Below, one piece after another: positions 1 to 9,448 of a DNA stretch of 64,000 nucleotides. The DNA comes from Actinomadura oligospora ATCC 43269 (GTDB lineage: Bacteria > Actinomycetota > Actinomycetes > Streptosporangiales > Streptosporangiaceae): contig NZ_JADG01000008.1 in the NCBI RefSeq assembly GCF_000518265.1, forward strand, positions 310,001 through 374,000. Reading direction: 5' to 3'. Every line of letters begins with the position of its first letter. The stretch's first letter is position 1. Both the position numbers and the translations under genes were made by a program. The notes under the pieces are model-generated. The model searched no databases. It saw only the letters and a list, made by a program, of their open reading frames with translations, and was not told the DNA's origin.

Positions 1-427
1 GCTGCTTCCCGCCGATCGTGGCGCCGACCAGGTCGGACGTGCCCGTCCCGCCCGTGCAGCGCGCCCGGACGGCGTCGGCGGCGAACTGGATCTCCGGGAC
101 CCGCAGCTTGGCGACCCTGGCCTGCGACTTCGCGGGGGACGCGGCGACGTCCAGAGCGGCGGCCTTCACGACCTTGAGGCGCTCCTCGTTCAGCATGGAC
201 GCGCGCTGGACGCCCTTCGCCGACGCGACGGCGGGCTTGGGGTCGAGCGGGATCGGGCCGGTCAGGGCCAGACCGAAGGCGCTGCCTTCCGCGCCGGGCG
301 CGCTGCCCGCGCCACCGGCCGCGTCGCCGTGGGTGGCGGCGAAGGACGGCGTCGCGGCGAGGAGGCCGCCCGCCGTGGCGAGCGCGACGACCCTGGTCAG
401 GCGTGCGGTGGCCGTTCCGAAACGCAT
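1..427 (-). CDS. secreted protein, 3' part cut by window edge
   Basis: Only the first 142 codons are in the window, read leftwards from ATG 427; GGAGAA lies about 8 bases upstream. The protein starts MRFGTATARLTRVV, then a hydrophobic Ala/Gly/Leu core and a probable Sec cleavage site near residues 29-31 (PSFAA). An Ala/Gly linker and the segment SAFGLALTGPIPLDP follow. That segment resembles the start of the actinobacterial 'choice-of-anchor P' exported proteins; this is resemblance only. Location outside the membrane is well supported, function is not. It is read in the same direction as the L,D-transpeptidase upstream of it, with a hairpin between them. Confidence 0.6.
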   Translation of the reverse strand, partial: MRFGTATARLTRVVALATAGGLLAATPSFAATHGDAAGGAGSAPGAEGSAFGLALTGPIPLDPKPAVASAKGVQRASMLNEERLKVVKAAALDVAASPAKSQARVAKLRVPEIQFAADAVRARCTGGTGTSDLVGATIGGKQ

Positions 428-458
428 GATGTGTTCTCCGTTCGAGAGGAAGAGGTCG

Positions 459-496
459 GGACGGGCTCGCGGGAGCGCGGCCGGGGAGGCCCGTCC
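459..496 (-). terminator. hairpin after L,D-transpeptidase gene
   Basis: GGACGGGC (459-466) pairs with GCCCGTCC (489-496). It sits just past the transpeptidase stop and before the next start. There is no T run, as is common in high-GC actinomycetes. Confidence 0.4.
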
Positions 497-504
497 GTGA
501 AAGG

Positions 505-1281
505 TCAGGTCAGGTGGACGAGGGTGCCGAGCGGAATCCCCGACAGCCGGCGCAGCGCGGCCGGGGGGACCCGGACGCAGCCGTGCGTGACCGGCTTGCC
601 GAACACCGAGGCGTCCGGCCAGCCGTGCAGCGCCACCGTGCCCGGCCCGCCGCCGAAGCTGTCGAGGGTCGCCGAGTGCGTGCCCAGCGGCAGCACCAGC
701 GGGCTCGGCGTCCGCTTCGCCGGGGACAGCGACGCCATGACGAAGGTCCGGCCGGGCGGCGTCGGGGTGCTCGGACCTCCGACCGCGACCGTCCAGCGGC
801 CGACCTGGTGACCGTCCTTGAGGAGGGTCAGCGCGCGGTGCGTGACGTCCACCCTGATCACGTACGGCGTGTGCGCCGTGCGGATCCCTCCGCCCCGGGT
901 CGTGATCCAGCCGGTCGTGCCGTTCGGGCGGCTCGGCAGCAGGACGCGCAGCCACTCGCCGTCCTCCTGCACCGCGGGGACCCAGGTGGGCCCGCCGAGC
1001 TCGGTGGACGGCAGGACCGCGACGGTCCTCCCACCCGGACGGTCCAGGACGGGCCGGGCGCCCTCGGGGTGGACGACCAGGCCGGAGGTGCCCGCGTCCG
1101 GGGCGGGGTCGGCCGGGACGCCGAGGATCGTCGCGAAGGTCGTCGCCTCCGGCGTGTCCGCCTTCCCCTGACCCGGCCTGGCCGCCGCGTCCGCGTGGCC
1201 CCCGTCATGCCCGCCGCATGCGCCGAGCAGCAGCGCCGCCGCCAGCGGCAGGGCCCCAGATCGGACGGCGCGTCTGTTCAT
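505..1281 (-). CDS. lipoprotein L,D-transpeptidase (YkuD domain)
   Basis: Predicted outer-surface enzyme that makes or edits peptidoglycan cross-links. The frame is open to 1335, but ATG 1281 has GGAGG upstream and gives MNRRAVRS, a hydrophobic core and a lipobox LLLGAC with Cys22, so I use it (258 aa). The C-terminal third is a YkuD domain: the HGW motif is followed by the catalytic signature THGCVR, with His233 and Cys235 (numbering from the chosen start). A Pro/Gly-rich linker and an SH3-like stretch lie between lipobox and catalytic domain. No neighbour forms an obvious operon with it. The family assignment is secure; the physiological substrate cannot be read from sequence. Confidence 0.88.
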   Translation of the reverse strand: MNRRAVRSGALPLAAALLLGACGGHDGGHADAAARPGQGKADTPEATTFATILGVPADPAPDAGTSGLVVHPEGARPVLDRPGGRTVAVLPSTELGGPTWVPAVQEDGEWLRVLLPSRPNGTTGWITTRGGGIRTAHTPYVIRVDVTHRALTLLKDGHQVGRWTVAVGGPSTPTPPGRTFVMASLSPAKRTPSPLVLPLGTHSATLDSFGGGPGTVALHGWPDASVFGKPVTHGCVRVPPAALRRLSGIPLGTLVHLT

Positions 1282-1706
1282 TGATGCCCTCCAGGAAGAG
1301 CCTTTTCCATTCCTTGATGAAATGGGGAAAGGCATTGACGATCGCCAACTCGCGGGATGCTAGCGGTGAGGAAGGCGTGCCGTGTCGGGAAACGGGGAAA
1401 CACTTCCGCGGCGACCGGCGGGCGCCGAACAATTCTCTTAAAGTCGCGAATTCAGCCAAAAGAGAGTGAAGTCATCCCGGACCGGACGTCACGACGGAAC
1501 CCCTGGCACGGACCCCCGCCACAGGACCCCCGCCACAGGACCCCGGCTCAGAAGCCCTCCGAACGGGCCCGTCGTCCGGCCCGGGAGCCCTTCGGCCGGG
1601 GCGGGAGGCCGGGCGTGCTGCGAGATTTCGCGATCACGCCGGTAACACTGGCCTCCGGCGCACCACTACCTGGTGACGGAACACACCGGGACGGACGGAG
1701 AAGCAG
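1282..1706. other. 425-bp intergenic region, divergent genes
   Basis: This spacer holds the promoters of the transpeptidase (leftward) and the sigma factor (rightward). A 14-bp unit GACCCCCGCCACAG is repeated in tandem at 1511-1538. The AT-richer pocket around 1300-1340 could carry the transpeptidase promoter, but I cannot fix -35/-10 boxes. No gene is evident. Confidence 0.4.
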
Positions 1707-2309
1707 GTGACGGCCGATGAAGAGCGGTTCACCGCGATCTACGACGCCTGCCGGCAGCGCGTGTGGGCGTACGCCACCGCGCGCGCCGGGAGGCAGATCG
1801 CCGACGAGGTGGTGAGCGAGACCTTCGCGATCGCCTGGCGGCGCATCCGGGACGTGCCGGAGCCCGCGCTGCCGTGGCTGCTCGGCGTGGCGCGGAACGT
1901 GCTGCGCGACGGGCACCGCGCGGAGGTCCGGCGCGCGGAGGCCGCCCAGGAGATGTGGCAGTACGCGCCCGGCCCGGCCGGGGACGTCGCGGTGGAGGTC
2001 GCCGAGCGGATGGGCGTGCTGCGCGCGCTCGCCACGCTGTCGGAGGACGACCGGGAGATCTTGATCCTCACCGCGTGGCAGGGGCTCACGCCCCGCGACG
2101 CGTCCCGCGTCCTCGGCTGTTCGAAGGCGGCCTTCCGCGTCCGGCTCCACCGGGCCCGCCGCCGCCTCCAGCAGGCGGTCGAGCAGGACGAGCCGAAGCG
2201 CGCCACCGCCACCCGCCACGCCCCGGACGGTGTTGGGACCTCGAAGAGAGCCGGTGTGTCGGAGACGGAACGTGACCAGGGAGTGAAGCGGGTCGGCCAT
2301 GCGGCCTGA
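1707..2309 (+). CDS. ECF-type RNA polymerase sigma factor
   Basis: A 200-aa sigma-70 family protein of the extracytoplasmic-function class, directing RNA polymerase to a small regulon. Region 2 occupies about residues 5-70 (FTAIYDACRQRVWAY ... SETFAIAWRR); region 4 with its helix-turn-helix lies about 105-160 (LATLSEDDREIL ... LHRARRRL). GTG 1707 follows GGAG (1697-1700) at good spacing. After region 4 there are about 45 polar residues with no recognisable domain. The next gene starts 19 bases after its stop and encodes the CU044_5270 membrane protein that usually travels with this sigma type, so the pair is probably one operon in which the partner acts as, or in place of, an anti-sigma factor. 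That role is inference. Confidence 0.9.
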   Translation: MTADEERFTAIYDACRQRVWAYATARAGRQIADEVVSETFAIAWRRIRDVPEPALPWLLGVARNVLRDGHRAEVRRAEAAQEMWQYAPGPAGDVAVEVAERMGVLRALATLSEDDREILILTAWQGLTPRDASRVLGCSKAAFRVRLHRARRRLQQAVEQDEPKRATATRHAPDGVGTSKRAGVSETERDQGVKRVGHAA

Positions 2310-2328
2310 CGCGCGAGGAGGCAAGAAC

Positions 2329-3483
2329 GTGAAGCGTGACGCGATGGAGATGCTGATGAACGCACGTCCTGACGAGCTGGACCCGAACGCGCCGGTCGAC
2401 GCCGAGACCCGGGAGCGGGAGATGGCGCGGGCCAAGCACGGCGCACATGGAACGACGACCGTGACGGCGCCCGCGCGGCGACGCGTCCGGCCGGTGTGGG
2501 GCCTTGGGCTGGCCGGTGTCGCGGCGGCTGCGGTGGCGGCGGCGGTGCTCGTGCCGATGAGTGGCGACGGAGGCGGCGGCACCCCGGCCGCGAAGAAGCA
2601 CGACGGGTCGCAGTCGCTCGACGGGCGGACGGTCCTGCTGACCGCCGCCGAGACCGCCGACCGGCAGCCCGCCGCGTCCGGCGCCTTCTGGCACGTGACG
2701 CGCCTGAACCGCCAGTACATGCGAGTCGGGTCCGGCGCGATGTCCTACACCGTGGTCGACGAGCAGCGTGATGAGAGCTGGACGCCGAACTCGCCGACCG
2801 GTCTCATGGTGGCGCGGGCCCAGCAGCTGGGCGCGCACCCGGTCACCGACGCGGACAAGGCGATGTGGCGGAAGGCCGGTTCCCCGACGTCCTGGCAGGT
2901 GAAGATCCCGGCAGGGAACGGGAAGTACAAGCCGCTTTCGCTGTCGACGACCCCCGGCAAGGTCAGGATCACCCGGCAGGGACTGCCCAAGGGCGCGGTG
3001 TACTGGCTCGGCCGGAACGTGACGATGAAGCAGGTCAAGGCTCTTCCGTCTGACCCGAAGACGCTGAAGGCCGAGCTGCTGCGCTGGTACCAGGGCCACG
3101 GCACGGAGGCGGTGGATCAAAAGAGCACCGCCGACGAATGGCTGTTCGACGTCGCGCGCGGCCTGGTCACCGACATGGCCGTGAGCCCGAAGGTGCGCGC
3201 GGCGGCGTTCCGGATGCTCGCGGGGCTTCCGTCGGTCGCCTCGCTCGGAAAGGTCACCGACGACCGGGGGCGGACCGGTGTGGCGATCGCGATGACGCGT
3301 CCGGGGCAGGCCGGCGCCGCGCTGCAGAGCCGCCTGATCATCAACCCGTCGGAGGGACGCGCGCTCGGCTCTCAGGACGTCCTGGTCAAGCAGAGCGACC
3401 GCTACCCGGGCGTTCGGGCGGGCTCAGTGCTGTTCTCGATCCTGATCAACTCGCACGAATGGACGGCCTCGGCCCCGAGCTGA
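2329..3483 (+). CDS. CU044_5270 family membrane protein, sigma-factor partner
   Basis: I place the start at GTG 2329 because AGGAGG lies 8 bases upstream; ATG 2299 would overlap the sigma gene and has no ribosome site. The 384-aa product has a cytosolic N-terminus beginning VKRDAMEMLMNARP, a single transmembrane helix at about residues 60-80 (VWGLGLAGVAAAAVAAAVL), and a roughly 300-residue outer domain with the family pattern FWHVTRLNRQYM. The topology fits a sensor or anti-sigma protein for the ECF factor just upstream. The family has no established biochemical activity. Two strong hairpins follow the gene. Confidence 0.82.
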   Translation: MKRDAMEMLMNARPDELDPNAPVDAETREREMARAKHGAHGTTTVTAPARRRVRPVWGLGLAGVAAAAVAAAVLVPMSGDGGGGTPAAKKHDGSQSLDGRTVLLTAAETADRQPAASGAFWHVTRLNRQYMRVGSGAMSYTVVDEQRDESWTPNSPTGLMVARAQQLGAHPVTDADKAMWRKAGSPTSWQVKIPAGNGKYKPLSLSTTPGKVRITRQGLPKGAVYWLGRNVTMKQVKALPSDPKTLKAELLRWYQGHGTEAVDQKSTADEWLFDVARGLVTDMAVSPKVRAAAFRMLAGLPSVASLGKVTDDRGRTGVAIAMTRPGQAGAALQSRLIINPSEGRALGSQDVLVKQSDRYPGVRAGSVLFSILINSHEWTASAPS

Positions 3484-3500
3484 CCGTCCTTTCCATGACC

Positions 3501-3556
3501 CGCCCTTCCGGAAGGGCGACGGACCAAGCGCCGCGCGCCACTCCCGCGCGGCGCTT
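3501..3556 (+). terminator. double hairpin after the sigma operon
   Basis: An 18-bp perfect palindrome CGCCCTTCCGGAAGGGCG (3501-3518) is followed by a 12-bp perfect stem AAGCGCCGCGCG (3526-3537) with its complement at 3545-3556 and a 7-base loop. Both lie just past the stop at 3483. There is no U tract. Confidence 0.7.
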
Positions 3557-3684
3557 CACCCTGTGGGGCCGCTACACCTCGCGTGGTGCCCTTGCCCCGC
3601 GTGGTTCAGGTTCACTCGAGGCGCACCTGGCGCGTGTTCGGGTGGTGCTTCAGGATGGGGCGGGGCTTTAGTGGTAAGGCATTT

Positions 3685-4047
3685 CTAGGCGGAGCGGGCG
3701 GTGCGGCGGGCGGCTCGTTGGGCGAGGCGGCGTTGGGCGGCGGCGGAACGGCCGCGTTCGAGGCTTTCACGGACGCGTGCCATTCCACGGGCGTTGATGA
3801 GCGGGTCTTTCGGACGTCCGGCGTATTCGGCGAGGACTTCGGAGACCGGCGGCGGTGTTTCGTCGCGTACCCGAAGGGGCGGGCCGATGCCGATCGTGGT
3901 CGGAGCGGCCGTCTCCGCGGGGGTGGGAGTGGGGGTCGGGAATGCGCCCGGCGTCGCGGGCGAGTGGTCATGATCGGTCGCGGCGACGAGAGTGAGGGGC
4001 GTTTCGCAGTGCGGGCACCGCAACCCGTTGTGGGTTTCCCTGCTCAT
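3685..4047 (-). CDS. small zinc-ribbon-like protein
   Basis: A 120-aa product from ATG 4047; other in-frame ATGs at 4056, 4059 and 4077 are possible. It begins MSRETHNGLRCPHCETPL, which contains one CxxC knuckle (RCPHC). A Pro/Thr-rich linker follows, then a basic helical tail (PKDPLINARGMARVRESL). Only one Cys pair is visible, so a full zinc ribbon would need dimerisation or a degenerate second knuckle. Codon use matches real genes here, whereas the opposite strand gives no sensible protein. I do not recognise a family. Confidence 0.5.
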   Translation of the reverse strand: MSRETHNGLRCPHCETPLTLVAATDHDHSPATPGAFPTPTPTPAETAAPTTIGIGPPLRVRDETPPPVSEVLAEYAGRPKDPLINARGMARVRESLERGRSAAAQRRLAQRAARRTARSA

Positions 4048-4147
4048 GTTCCGCATCATTACCCAGGGGTCTGACATTTGACGCGTTCGGTCCAGTGAAC
4101 GCCGTGTGTCAGGTCGCGGTCCGGCGGTAAAGGAGCCGGATCCAGGG

Positions 4148-4213
4148 GAGGTAAGGCGGGCGGTCCGGCGAGGTTAGGCAGACGGTCCGGGGAGGTTAGG
4201 CGAGAGCCCCGGA
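4148..4213. repeat. three 22-bp tandem repeats in an intergenic region
   Basis: The core GAGGT(T/A)AGGC recurs at 4148, 4170 and 4192, each followed by a G/C-rich half with GGTCCGG in the first two copies. The 320-bp gap 4048-4367 between the zinc-ribbon gene and the end of the pentapeptide gene otherwise holds no gene I can support. Confidence 0.6.
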
Positions 4214-4367
4214 TGGTCCTTGTTCCGCAAGGGCGGTGACTCCGAACGCGAGAGCGATCAGGTCGATTCTGAACCGACACAGGGGCCGGTTCAGAGTCGG
4301 CGCCGCTCGGGCGTCGGGGCCGCTCGGAGGTGCTCGGAGCCGGTGGCGATTCGCCCCGGCGGACGCT

Positions 4368-6116
4368 TCAGATCCGGTGGGCGGTCGTTCCGTGTTGATG
4401 GGCGGCGGCGTGCCGGTGGGAGTGTTCCGCGAGGGTCGCGCCGCCGACGACGAGCGCGGCCAGGACGGCGATCCACGCGATCGTCCGGCCGGCGCGGAGT
4501 CCGTAGCCGCAGGTGATCCAGAGCAGGTGGAGGGCCCAGCGGCGCCACTGGTCGGGGTCGCTGTGGCGGCGGAGCTCCAGCGCGCGGTAGCGGAAGTCGC
4601 GGGCCGGGCCGCCGTCGGCGTCGGCCGTCGCGTGGGCCAGTTGCCGGTAGAGGACGGCCAGCCGGGACGGGGGTTCGGAGCCGGAGTCCTCGCTGAGGAC
4701 GGCGCGGGCGCGTCCGGCCAGCGCTCGGGGGCCTGGCCGGGTCGCGAACGCGCAGCGTCCCCGGATGTGCAGGTCGTCGGGGTGCTGGAGGCCGAGGAAC
4801 CGGCAGCGGCTGAGGTCGACGTCGGTGAGGTCGAGGCGCGGGGCGCTGACGCCGCTGACCGACAGCACCCGGACGTCCGGTGCGGTGCCCGCGCTCTCGG
4901 GGATGCCGCAGAACGGCCGCTGCTGGGCCCGGACGCGCAGCCGCCCGAAGCAGACCGCGCCGGTGAGGTCGAGGTCGGCGCCGCGGACGCGCAGGTCGGC
5001 GTCGCCGCGGACGGTCAGCCCGTCCGCCTCGATCCGGCCCGCGCTGGCCTGCACCTGGACGCCGCCGTGCGCGGACACGCCCGTGAGGACGAGCCGTTCC
5101 CCGGCGGCGAGCGGGCCGAGCCACAGCCCGCGCCGGAACCGGGCGCGGTCGAACCGGGCGTGCCGTCCGACGCGGACGCGGCGGCAGGACAGCGCGCCGC
5201 CGAAGCAGGCCGCCTGCATCCCGGCGTCGCGGCCGAACCGGGCGCGGTCGAACGCTGCGGCGCCGATGAACACCGCGCGGGTGAAGTCGGCGTCGGCGAG
5301 CCAGGACGCCTCGCCGAACAGGGCGTCCCCGGCGAACACGGTCTCGGTGAACGCGGCGTGCCGGTGGAAGCGGGCCTGGTGGAAGGACGCGTTGCCGCCG
5401 AACCGCGCGCCCCGGAACGACACGTTCCCGAAGAACCGGGCGTCGTAGAAGGACGCGCCGCCGACGAACGCCGCGCCGTCGAAGGAGCTGTCGCCCTCGA
5501 AGCACGCGCCGCGCAGCGCCGCCGCCGACGGCAGGACCGCGCCGTCCAGGCGGGTGCGGCCGAGGTGCGGGCGCCGGTCCGGGCCGGTGAGCGCGTCGAG
5601 GACGTCCGACAGCAGGTCGGCCGGGACGGTCACGCCGCGCAGGTCCAGATCGCCGCCGGGGCGCAGGCGTCCGACGAACAGCGCCCGTTCACCGGGGCGC
5701 AGGTGCGCGGGACAGCCGCGGAACGGTTCGACGACGCGTCCGGAGCAGCCGAAGACCGCGCGGCAGCGCGCCCACGGGACGGTCGCGCCCACGGACGCCG
5801 CCCCGGCGACGACCGATGCCGCCCCGGCGACGACCGACGCCGCGCCTGGGACAGCGGACGCCGCCGCGCCTGCGGACGACGCCCCCGCGACGGCGGACGA
5901 CGCGCCCGCGCCCGCGGACGACGCGCCCGCGACGGCGGACGACGCGCTTGCGGACGACGCGCTTGCGGACGACGCGCTTGCGGACGCCGCGCTTGCGGAT
6001 GCCGCGCCCGCGGGCGGCGCGCCTGGGGTGGCGGAGGTCGCGTCGGGTGGAAGGGCGGGCGCCGCGGTGGGGCTGGCGGGGGTGGGCGCTGCGGTGCTGA
6101 GTTTCTGAGGGGCCAC
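4368..6116 (-). CDS. pentapeptide-repeat membrane protein with Ala/Ser-rich N-terminus
   Basis: I read 582 aa from GTG 6116 (VAPQKLST). The open frame extends to 6362 but that part has no coding character, and a -35/-10 pair ends 6 bases before this GTG. Residues about 15-105 are an Ala/Ser/Pro low-complexity tract encoded by DNA repeats. A right-handed beta-helix follows, about residues 165-330, seen as repeating A.F..ARF (FRGARFGGNASFHQARF). There is one transmembrane helix close to the C-terminus (TIAWIAVLAALVVGGATL) and a His-rich tail (HSHRHAAAHQHG). It is likely membrane anchored. Such folds serve in protein contacts; no enzymatic motif is visible. Two more beta-helix membrane proteins lie at 13.8 and 35.6 kb, but this one differs in layout. 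Confidence 0.72.
   Translation of the reverse strand: MAPQKLSTAAPTPASPTAAPALPPDATSATPGAPPAGAASASAASASASSASASSASASSAVAGASSAGAGASSAVAGASSAGAAASAVPGAASVVAGAASVVAGAASVGATVPWARCRAVFGCSGRVVEPFRGCPAHLRPGERALFVGRLRPGGDLDLRGVTVPADLLSDVLDALTGPDRRPHLGRTRLDGAVLPSAAALRGACFEGDSSFDGAAFVGGASFYDARFFGNVSFRGARFGGNASFHQARFHRHAAFTETVFAGDALFGEASWLADADFTRAVFIGAAAFDRARFGRDAGMQAACFGGALSCRRVRVGRHARFDRARFRRGLWLGPLAAGERLVLTGVSAHGGVQVQASAGRIEADGLTVRGDADLRVRGADLDLTGAVCFGRLRVRAQQRPFCGIPESAGTAPDVRVLSVSGVSAPRLDLTDVDLSRCRFLGLQHPDDLHIRGRCAFATRPGPRALAGRARAVLSEDSGSEPPSRLAVLYRQLAHATADADGGPARDFRYRALELRRHSDPDQWRRWALHLLWITCGYGLRAGRTIAWIAVLAALVVGGATLAEHSHRHAAAHQHGTTAHRI
5796..6000. repeat. in-frame minisatellite in the pentapeptide gene
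   Basis: Imperfect 15-bp units GACGCGCTTGCGGAC are tandem at 5941-6000 (four copies, last diverged), preceded by related 21-24-bp units. Period multiples of three keep the frame open and encode Ser/Ala repeats. Confidence 0.75.
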
Positions 6117-6122
6117 GCTCCT

Positions 6123-6151
6123 GTTGTACCCACGGTAGGTTCCCGTCCCAA
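6123..6151 (-). promoter_or_regulatory. candidate leaderless promoter of pentapeptide gene
   Basis: On the minus strand TTGGGA (6151-6146), a 17-base spacer and TACAAC (6128-6123) precede GTG 6116 by only 6 bases, so transcription would start at or next to the start codon. Confidence 0.45.
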
Positions 6152-6392
6152 TCTCTCTCTGTGGACAGGTCGTTACTCCCCGCCGTCGGCCCCCGTCGCG
6201 GCCCCGCCACCTGCGCGCAGTCCTCGGGACGTGCGGTGGCACGTGCGGATTCGTGGTTCGAGGAGGCCCCGTCCCCGAGTGATCACGCCGTTCGGCGGGC
6301 ATGATCGGGAGTAACCGCCACAAGAGCCGCAAACGGGGGACGAGACACAGCCGTTTCATCACCGTTCACCTTGACCGGGGAGCATGTGCCGC

Positions 6393-8483
6393 ATGACCGT
6401 CAATCCAGGACATATCCCCCATACCTCCGGGCCGGGTGCGCTGCCCGACGAGCGCTACCTCGACCGGGAGGAGAGCTGGCTGCGGTTCAACCAGCGCGTC
6501 CTGGAGCTGGCGGAGGACCCCGAGCTGCCGCTGCTCGAGCGGGTCCGGTTCCTGGCGATCTTCGCGTCCAACCTGGACGAGTTCTTCATGGTGCGGGTCG
6601 CGGGGCTGACCCGGCGGATGGCGACGGGCCTGGCGGTCAAGTCCGCGTCCGGCCGCCGCCCGCGCGAGGTGCTGGCGCGGACCTCGGAGGTCGCGCACGA
6701 GCTGATGCTGCGGCACGCCGCGTGCTTCCGCGGCGAGCTGCTCCCCGGGCTCGCCAAGGAGGGCATCGAGATCCTGCGCTGGGACGAGCTCGCCGAGACC
6801 GAGCAGGAGCGGATGCGGCGGCTGTTCCGGGACCGCATCTACCCCGTCCTCACCCCGCTCGTCGTCGACTCGGCGCACCCCTTCCCCTACATCTCCGGCC
6901 TGTCGCTGAACCTCGCGGTGATCGTCCGGGATCCGGAGACCGGGAAGTCGATGTTCGCGCGGGTGAAGGTCCCGCCGGTGCTGCCGCGGTTCATCGAGGC
7001 GTCCCCGGACCGGTTCACCCCGCTCGAGGACGTGATCGCCGCGCACCTCGGGCAGCTGTTCACCGGCATGGAGGTGCTGGAGCACCACGCGTTCCGCGTC
7101 ACCCGCAACCAGGACCTGGAGATCGACGACGACATCAGTGAGGGCCTGCTCCAGGCGCTCGAGCGCGAACTGCTGCGCCGCCGCTTCGGCCCGGTCGTCC
7201 GGCTGGAGGTCGAGGAGTCGATCTCCGCGGCCGTGCTGGAGCTGCTCACCACCGAGCTGAGCATCGACGACGACCAGATCTACCGCGTGCCCGGCCCGCT
7301 CGACCTCGCCGGGATGTCCGCGATCGCCGACCTGGACCGTCCCGAGCTGCGCTATCCGCCGTTCGTGCCGTCGAAGGAGGCCATCGCGCAGGACGCCGGG
7401 ATCTTCGGCGCGATCCGCGAGCGCGACATCCTCGTCCACCACCCGTACGACTCGTTCACCACGACCGTCCAGCGCCTGATCGAGGACGCCGCGACCGACC
7501 CGCGCGTCCTGGCGATCAAGCAGACGCTCTACCGGACGTCCGGCGACTCCCCGATCGTGGACGCGCTGATCGACGCCGCCGAGGCGGGCAAGCAGGTCGT
7601 GGTCGTGGTCGAGCTGAAGGCCCGGTTCGACGAGCGCGCGAACATCGCCTGGGCGCGCAAGCTGGAGCAGGCGGGCTGCCACGTCGTGTACGGGTTCGTC
7701 GGGCTGAAGACGCACTGCAAGCTCGCCCTGGTCGTCCGGCAGGACGCCGACGGGGTGCTGCGCCGCTACTGCCACATCGGCACCGGCAACTACCACTCCA
7801 AGACCGCCCGGCTGTACGAGGACTTCGGCCTGCTGACCAGCGACCCGGCCGTCGGCGAGGACGTGTCGGCGCTGTTCAACCACCTCACCGGCTACTCCCG
7901 CAACGACGGCTACCGGCGGCTGCTGGTCGCGCCGCGGTCCCTGCGGCCCGGCCTGGTCGAGCGGATCGAGCGGGAGACCGAGGCGCGGCGCGCGGGCCGT
8001 CCCGCGCGCATCCGGATCAAGTGCAACTCGCTGGTGGACGAGGTCACCATCGACGCGCTGTACGAGGCGTCCCGCGCGGGCGTCCCGGTGGACGTGTGGG
8101 TGCGCGGGATCTGCGCGCTGCGTCCCGGCGTGCCCGGCCTGTCGGAGACGATCCGGGTGCGCAGCGTCCTCGGCCGGTTCCTGGAGCACTCCCGCGTGTA
8201 CGTGTTCGAGAACGGCGGCGACCCCGAGGTGTGGATCGGCAGCGCCGACCTCATGCACCGCAACCTGGACCGGAGGGTCGAGGCGCTCGTCCGCGTCGCC
8301 GACCGGGAGCAGAGCGACCAGCTCGTCGACCTGATGGACCTCGCGATGGACGACGACACCCACGCCTGGTGGCTGGACGGCGACGGCGACTGGGCCCGCC
8401 GCGCCGCCGCGTCCGGTGAGAAGCTCCTCGACATCCAGACCCACCTGGTCCGGTCGCGCCGCTGGAGGACGGTCGATGCCTGA
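6393..8483 (+). CDS. ppk1: polyphosphate kinase 1
   Basis: Makes polyphosphate reversibly from ATP in the cytosol. I choose ATG 6393 over ATG 6384 because GGGGAG (6377-6382) stands 10 bases before it but only 1 base before the other. The 696-aa product has the family's four parts: N domain ([16 protein letters not shown] ... [12 protein letters not shown]), head domain, and C1/C2 domains of phospholipase-D-like fold. Both conserved histidine regions are present: KTHCKLALV and [19 protein letters not shown]. Length and motifs are complete. The MutT1-type gene starts inside its stop region, so the two are translationally coupled; a CYTH-CHAD polyphosphate-type protein is convergent next door. 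Confidence 0.97.
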   Translation: MTVNPGHIPHTSGPGALPDERYLDREESWLRFNQRVLELAEDPELPLLERVRFLAIFASNLDEFFMVRVAGLTRRMATGLAVKSASGRRPREVLARTSEVAHELMLRHAACFRGELLPGLAKEGIEILRWDELAETEQERMRRLFRDRIYPVLTPLVVDSAHPFPYISGLSLNLAVIVRDPETGKSMFARVKVPPVLPRFIEASPDRFTPLEDVIAAHLGQLFTGMEVLEHHAFRVTRNQDLEIDDDISEGLLQALERELLRRRFGPVVRLEVEESISAAVLELLTTELSIDDDQIYRVPGPLDLAGMSAIADLDRPELRYPPFVPSKEAIAQDAGIFGAIRERDILVHHPYDSFTTTVQRLIEDAATDPRVLAIKQTLYRTSGDSPIVDALIDAAEAGKQVVVVVELKARFDERANIAWARKLEQAGCHVVYGFVGLKTHCKLALVVRQDADGVLRRYCHIGTGNYHSKTARLYEDFGLLTSDPAVGEDVSALFNHLTGYSRNDGYRRLLVAPRSLRPGLVERIERETEARRAGRPARIRIKCNSLVDEVTIDALYEASRAGVPVDVWVRGICALRPGVPGLSETIRVRSVLGRFLEHSRVYVFENGGDPEVWIGSADLMHRNLDRRVEALVRVADREQSDQLVDLMDLAMDDDTHAWWLDGDGDWARRAAASGEKLLDIQTHLVRSRRWRTVDA

Positions 8484-9441
8484 ACCCGGATCCGCGGCGG
8501 ACGCCGGGGGTTCCGCTTCGGAGGACGGCGGCGGCGCGCTCCTCTCGCACGTCCCGCCGGAGCCGGACGCCGTCCGCGCCGCCGGTGGACTGCTGTGGCG
8601 CGAGGACGCGGACGGCGGGCTCGAGGTCGGGGTGATCCACCGGCCGCGGCACGACGACTGGACGTTCCCCAAGGGGCATGTCGAGCCGGGCGAGCACGTG
8701 CTGCGCGCGGCCGTCCGGGAGATCGTCGAGGAGACCGGGATCGTCGCGGAGCTCGGCCGCCGCCTCCCGTCCGCGGACTACGTCGTGGGCGGCCGTCCGA
8801 AGCGGGTCGACTGGTGGGCGGCGTCGCCCGTCGCGTCCACCGGGCCCGCGTTCGTCCCGAACCACGAGGTGGACGCGCTGGAGTGGCTCCCCCCGGACGA
8901 GGCGGGACGACGGCTCAGCTACTCGCTCGACCGGGACCTGCTGCGCGCCTTCACCGCCGGGCCGCGCCGCACCCGCCCGGTGATCGTCATCCGGCACGGC
9001 TCGGCGGGTGAGAAACGCCACTGGCACGAACCGGACGAGCTACGGCCCCTCGACCAGCGCGGACGCGCCGAGGCCCGCGCCCTGGCGGACGTGCTCCCCA
9101 CGTTCGGATCCGCGCGCGTGGCCAGTTCGGCGACCGCGCGCTGTGTCGCGACCGTCCTGCCCTGCGCGCGCCGGACGCGGACCGACGTGACCACCGACCC
9201 CGCGTTCACGGTGGGGGAGACCGCCCCCGACCGCGCCCTGGACCGGCTGCTGGAGCTCTCCACGGACGGCCCGCTCATCGTCTGCACGCACGGCGAGATC
9301 GTCAGCGAGCTGGTCAACGGCCTGTGCCGCCGCTTCGGCGAGAAACCACCGGAGGACCCGTCCCTGCGCAAGGGCGCGTTCTGGGTCGCGCACCTCACCG
9401 GCGACTCCCTGGCCGCGCTGGAACGCCACGACGTGAGATAG
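8476..9441 (+). CDS. mutT1: Nudix hydrolase fused to histidine phosphatase (MutT1 type)
   Basis: Two domains in 321 aa. Residues about 30-165 are a Nudix hydrolase with an intact Nudix box ([17 protein letters not shown], then VEETG). Residues about 168-321 are a SixA-like histidine phosphatase with IRHGSAG and the second catalytic His in [10 protein letters not shown]. Mycobacterial MutT1 has this arrangement and removes oxidised or signalling nucleotides (8-oxo-dGTP, diadenosine polyphosphates); in Mycobacterium tuberculosis it also adjoins ppk1. ATG 8476 overlaps the ppk1 stop by 8 bases and follows GGAGGA (8464-8469), so co-translation with ppk1 is very likely. The upstream in-frame ATG 8416 lies deep inside ppk1 and is rejected. 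Confidence 0.92.
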   Translation: MPEPGSAADAGGSASEDGGGALLSHVPPEPDAVRAAGGLLWREDADGGLEVGVIHRPRHDDWTFPKGHVEPGEHVLRAAVREIVEETGIVAELGRRLPSADYVVGGRPKRVDWWAASPVASTGPAFVPNHEVDALEWLPPDEAGRRLSYSLDRDLLRAFTAGPRRTRPVIVIRHGSAGEKRHWHEPDELRPLDQRGRAEARALADVLPTFGSARVASSATARCVATVLPCARRTRTDVTTDPAFTVGETAPDRALDRLLELSTDGPLIVCTHGEIVSELVNGLCRRFGEKPPEDPSLRKGAFWVAHLTGDSLAALERHDVR

Positions 9442-9448
9442 GGCCTGG

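Noticed and set aside
1641..1670. GGTAAC ... CACTAC as an autoregulated ECF promoter before the sigma gene
   Set aside because: Spacing of about 19 and a poor -10 do not match known ECF promoters well enough to call.
4059..4280. 73-codon minus-strand frame in the gap before the zinc-ribbon gene
   Set aside because: Runs through the 22-bp tandem repeats and has no ribosome site or coding character.
6366..8672. 768-codon minus-strand frame across ppk1
   Set aside because: Shadow of ppk1; its sequence has the HVL/DRV/VVDE character typical of antisense high-GC frames.
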